Part shown: positions 5,449-6,453 of the stretch, in pieces
How the letters are laid out: every line of letters begins with the position of its first letter
Position numbering within the stretch: the stretch's first letter is position 1
DNA from: Streptomyces speibonae
GTDB lineage: Bacteria > Actinomycetota > Actinomycetes > Streptomycetales > Streptomycetaceae
DNA length: 6,453 nt
Assembly (NCBI GenBank): GCA_000715605.1
Contig: KL568559.1
Location: forward strand, 18,716-25,168
Direction of reading: 5' to 3'
The notes under the pieces: generated by a model
The model's input: only the letters and a program-made list of their open reading frames with translations
Told to the model about the DNA's origin: nothing
Database searches by the model: none
Position numbers and translations under genes: made by a program

Positions 5449-5736
5449 TTACTTGGCCTTCTCGAGGATCTCGACGATGCGCCAGTGCTTCGTCGCGGAC
5501 AGCGGCCGGGTCTCCATCAGGAGGACGCGGTCACCGACGCCGGCGGCGTTCTGCTCGTCGTGGGCCTTGAGCTTGCTCGTGCTGCGGATGACCTTGCCGT
5601 ACAGCGCGTGCTTCTTGCGGTCCTCGACGGCGACGACGACGGTCTTGTCCATCTTGTCGCTGACGACGATGCCTTCACGCGTCTTGCGGAAGCCACGGGC
5701 CTCAGTGTTCGTCTCAGTCACGTTGTTCTCGCTCAT
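5449..5736 (-). CDS. rpsQ: 30S ribosomal protein S17 (uS17)
   Basis: uS17 is a primary 16S rRNA-binding protein of the 5' domain, with an OB-fold, needed for early small-subunit assembly. The product has 95 residues, about ten more than E. coli, the excess being a polar N-terminal tail ([18 protein letters not shown], 2-19). The OB-fold core follows: [20 protein letters not shown] (21-40), [20 protein letters not shown] (41-60), and the signature [20 protein letters not shown] (68-87). ATG 5736 overlaps the rpmC stop by one base (TGATG), with GGAG 8 bases upstream in the rpmC end. It is the last gene of the S10-like segment; two hairpins follow. Confidence 0.98.
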   Translation of the reverse strand: MSENNVTETNTEARGFRKTREGIVVSDKMDKTVVVAVEDRKKHALYGKVIRSTSKLKAHDEQNAAGVGDRVLLMETRPLSATKHWRIVEILEKAK

Positions 5737-5960
5737 CAGGCGTTCTCCACCGTTTCGATGCCCAGCTCACGCTCGCGCATCAGGGTGTAGATCCGCGCGA
5801 TGTCCTTGCGGACCGCCTTCAGACGGCCATGGTTCTCGAGCTGCCCGGTCGCCGCCTGGAAGCGGAGGTTGAACAGCTCTTCCTTGGCCTCGCGAAGCTT
5901 CGCGAGAAGCTCCTCGTTGCCCAGCTCGCGCAGCTCGGACGCCTTGGTACCGGCCGACAT
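5736..5960 (-). CDS. rpmC: 50S ribosomal protein L29 (uL29)
   Basis: uL29 is a small helical protein beside uL23 at the polypeptide exit, contributing to the docking platform for trigger factor and SRP. The product has 74 residues forming two long helices: about 8-38 ([20 protein letters not shown] at 8-27) and 43-66, with the family signature in [20 protein letters not shown] (46-65). ATG 5960 is chosen because it forms the TGATG overlap with the rplP stop and Streptomyces uL29 begins [10 protein letters not shown]. The preceding codon is GTG (5963), a possible alternative start that would add one residue. An AGGTGAA ribosome binding site lies in the end of rplP. Neighbours rplP and rpsQ are coupled to it by stop/start overlaps. 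Confidence 0.97.
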   Translation of the reverse strand: MSAGTKASELRELGNEELLAKLREAKEELFNLRFQAATGQLENHGRLKAVRKDIARIYTLMRERELGIETVENA

Positions 5961-6379
5961 CACGCTTCACCTGCCTCGCGCTTGACGATCTTGCACTTCA
6001 TCGGCAGCTTGTGAGCCGCACGGGTCAGGGCCTCGCGCGCGATCTTCTCGTTGGGGTACGACAGCTCGAACATCACGCGTCCGGGCTTGACGTTGGCCAC
6101 CCACCACTCCGGGGAACCCTTACCGGAACCCATGCGGGTCTCGGCCGGCTTCTTGGTGAGGGGGCGGTCCGGGTAAATGTTGATCCAGACCTTGCCGCCA
6201 CGCTTGATGTGACGGGTCATCGCGATACGAGCCGCCTCGATCTGGCGGTTCGTCACATACGCCGGGGTCAGCGCCTGGATGCCGTACTCGCCGAACGCGA
6301 CCTGCGTGCCGCCCTTGGACATGCCGGTGCGCTTGGGGTGGTGCTGCTTGCGGTGCTTGACCCTACGGGGGATCAGCAT
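5960..6379 (-). CDS. rplP: 50S ribosomal protein L16 (uL16)
   Basis: uL16 is a late-assembly large-subunit protein that organises the A-site and 5S rRNA region; it is part of the target of orthosomycins such as evernimicin and avilamycin. The product has 139 residues (136 in E. coli). Landmarks are the basic N-terminus [20 protein letters not shown] (1-20), [20 protein letters not shown] (43-62), [20 protein letters not shown] (65-84) and [18 protein letters not shown] (84-101). R51 and I52, positions where substitutions give evernimicin resistance in Streptococcus pneumoniae, are the sensitive-type residues. R82 corresponds to E. coli R81, which is hydroxylated there. ATG 6379 has GGAGG 10 bases upstream, inside the rpsC end, and lies five bases after the rpsC stop. 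Confidence 0.98.
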   Translation of the reverse strand: MLIPRRVKHRKQHHPKRTGMSKGGTQVAFGEYGIQALTPAYVTNRQIEAARIAMTRHIKRGGKVWINIYPDRPLTKKPAETRMGSGKGSPEWWVANVKPGRVMFELSYPNEKIAREALTRAAHKLPMKCKIVKREAGEA

Positions 6380-6384
6380 GTCGG

Positions 6385-6453
6385 TCAGGCCTCCGTTCCG
6401 GTGCTCTCGGCCGCCGGAGCAGCGGCGGGAGCCTCGGCCTTGGGGGCCTCGGC
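6385..6453 (-). CDS. rpsC: 30S ribosomal protein S3 (uS3), C-terminal tail only
   Basis: The frame is open from the right edge to a TGA at 6385-6387, giving 22 residues rich in Ala, Pro and Glu and ending ESTGTEA. Alone this is not diagnostic, but its position directly upstream of rplP, five bases from its start, and the acidic Ala/Pro tail are as expected for actinobacterial uS3, which carries a disordered extension past the KH and C-terminal domains. The rplP ribosome binding site GGAGG lies in its last codons. uS3 itself forms part of the mRNA entry tunnel; none of its conserved domains fall in this window. Confidence 0.85.
   Translation of the reverse strand, partial: AEAPKAEAPAAAPAAESTGTEA

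Noticed and set aside
1..6453. Mobile elements, CRISPR arrays, tRNA or rRNA genes
   Set aside because: No spaced direct repeats, transposase-like frames, terminal repeats or RNA-gene signatures were seen; the window is fully accounted for by the ribosomal-protein cluster and its spacers.

Overview
The window is the 3' end of an S10-type and the bulk of an spc-type ribosomal-protein gene cluster from a high-GC actinomycete. Streptomyces or a close relative is the best fit: GTG starts, strong GGAGG ribosome binding sites, a Gly/Arg-rich N-terminal extension on uS5, a four-cysteine uS14 and protein sequences that read as Streptomyces throughout. The genus call is from recalled family sequences, not from a database search.

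Every gene lies on the minus strand, so the biological order runs from the right edge to the left edge: rpsC (last 22 codons), rplP, rpmC, rpsQ, rplN, rplX, rplE, rpsN, rpsH, rplF, rplR, rpsE, rpmD, rplO, secY (first 261 codons, running off the left edge). This is the canonical bacterial order. Most junctions are tight. Three are 1-base TGATG stop/start overlaps (rplP-rpmC, rpmC-rpsQ, rplX-rplE); others are gaps of 2 to 6 bases, with the ribosome binding site of the next gene inside the coding end of the previous one, which suggests translational coupling.

The products are components of the large subunit (uL16, uL29, uL14, uL24, uL5, uL6, uL18, uL30, uL15) and small subunit (uS3, uS17, uS14, uS8, uS5), followed by SecY, the pore of the Sec translocon. 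All complete reading frames have normal family lengths and show no frameshift or loss of signature residues. No mobile element, tRNA, rRNA or CRISPR is seen.

The parts not explained by coding are the three larger spacers. The rpsQ-rplN spacer (5353-5448), at the boundary that separates the S10 and spc operons in E. coli, holds two perfect 10-bp hairpins. The rpsN-rpsH spacer (3670-3909) holds nested complementary segments that can fold as a three-way-junction RNA just upstream of rpsH; this is the best candidate here for an undescribed regulatory element. The rplO-secY spacer (786-1028) holds a perfect 13-bp hairpin, likely a terminator, and a possible secY promoter. The coding content is otherwise ordinary; I do not see a novel protein system.
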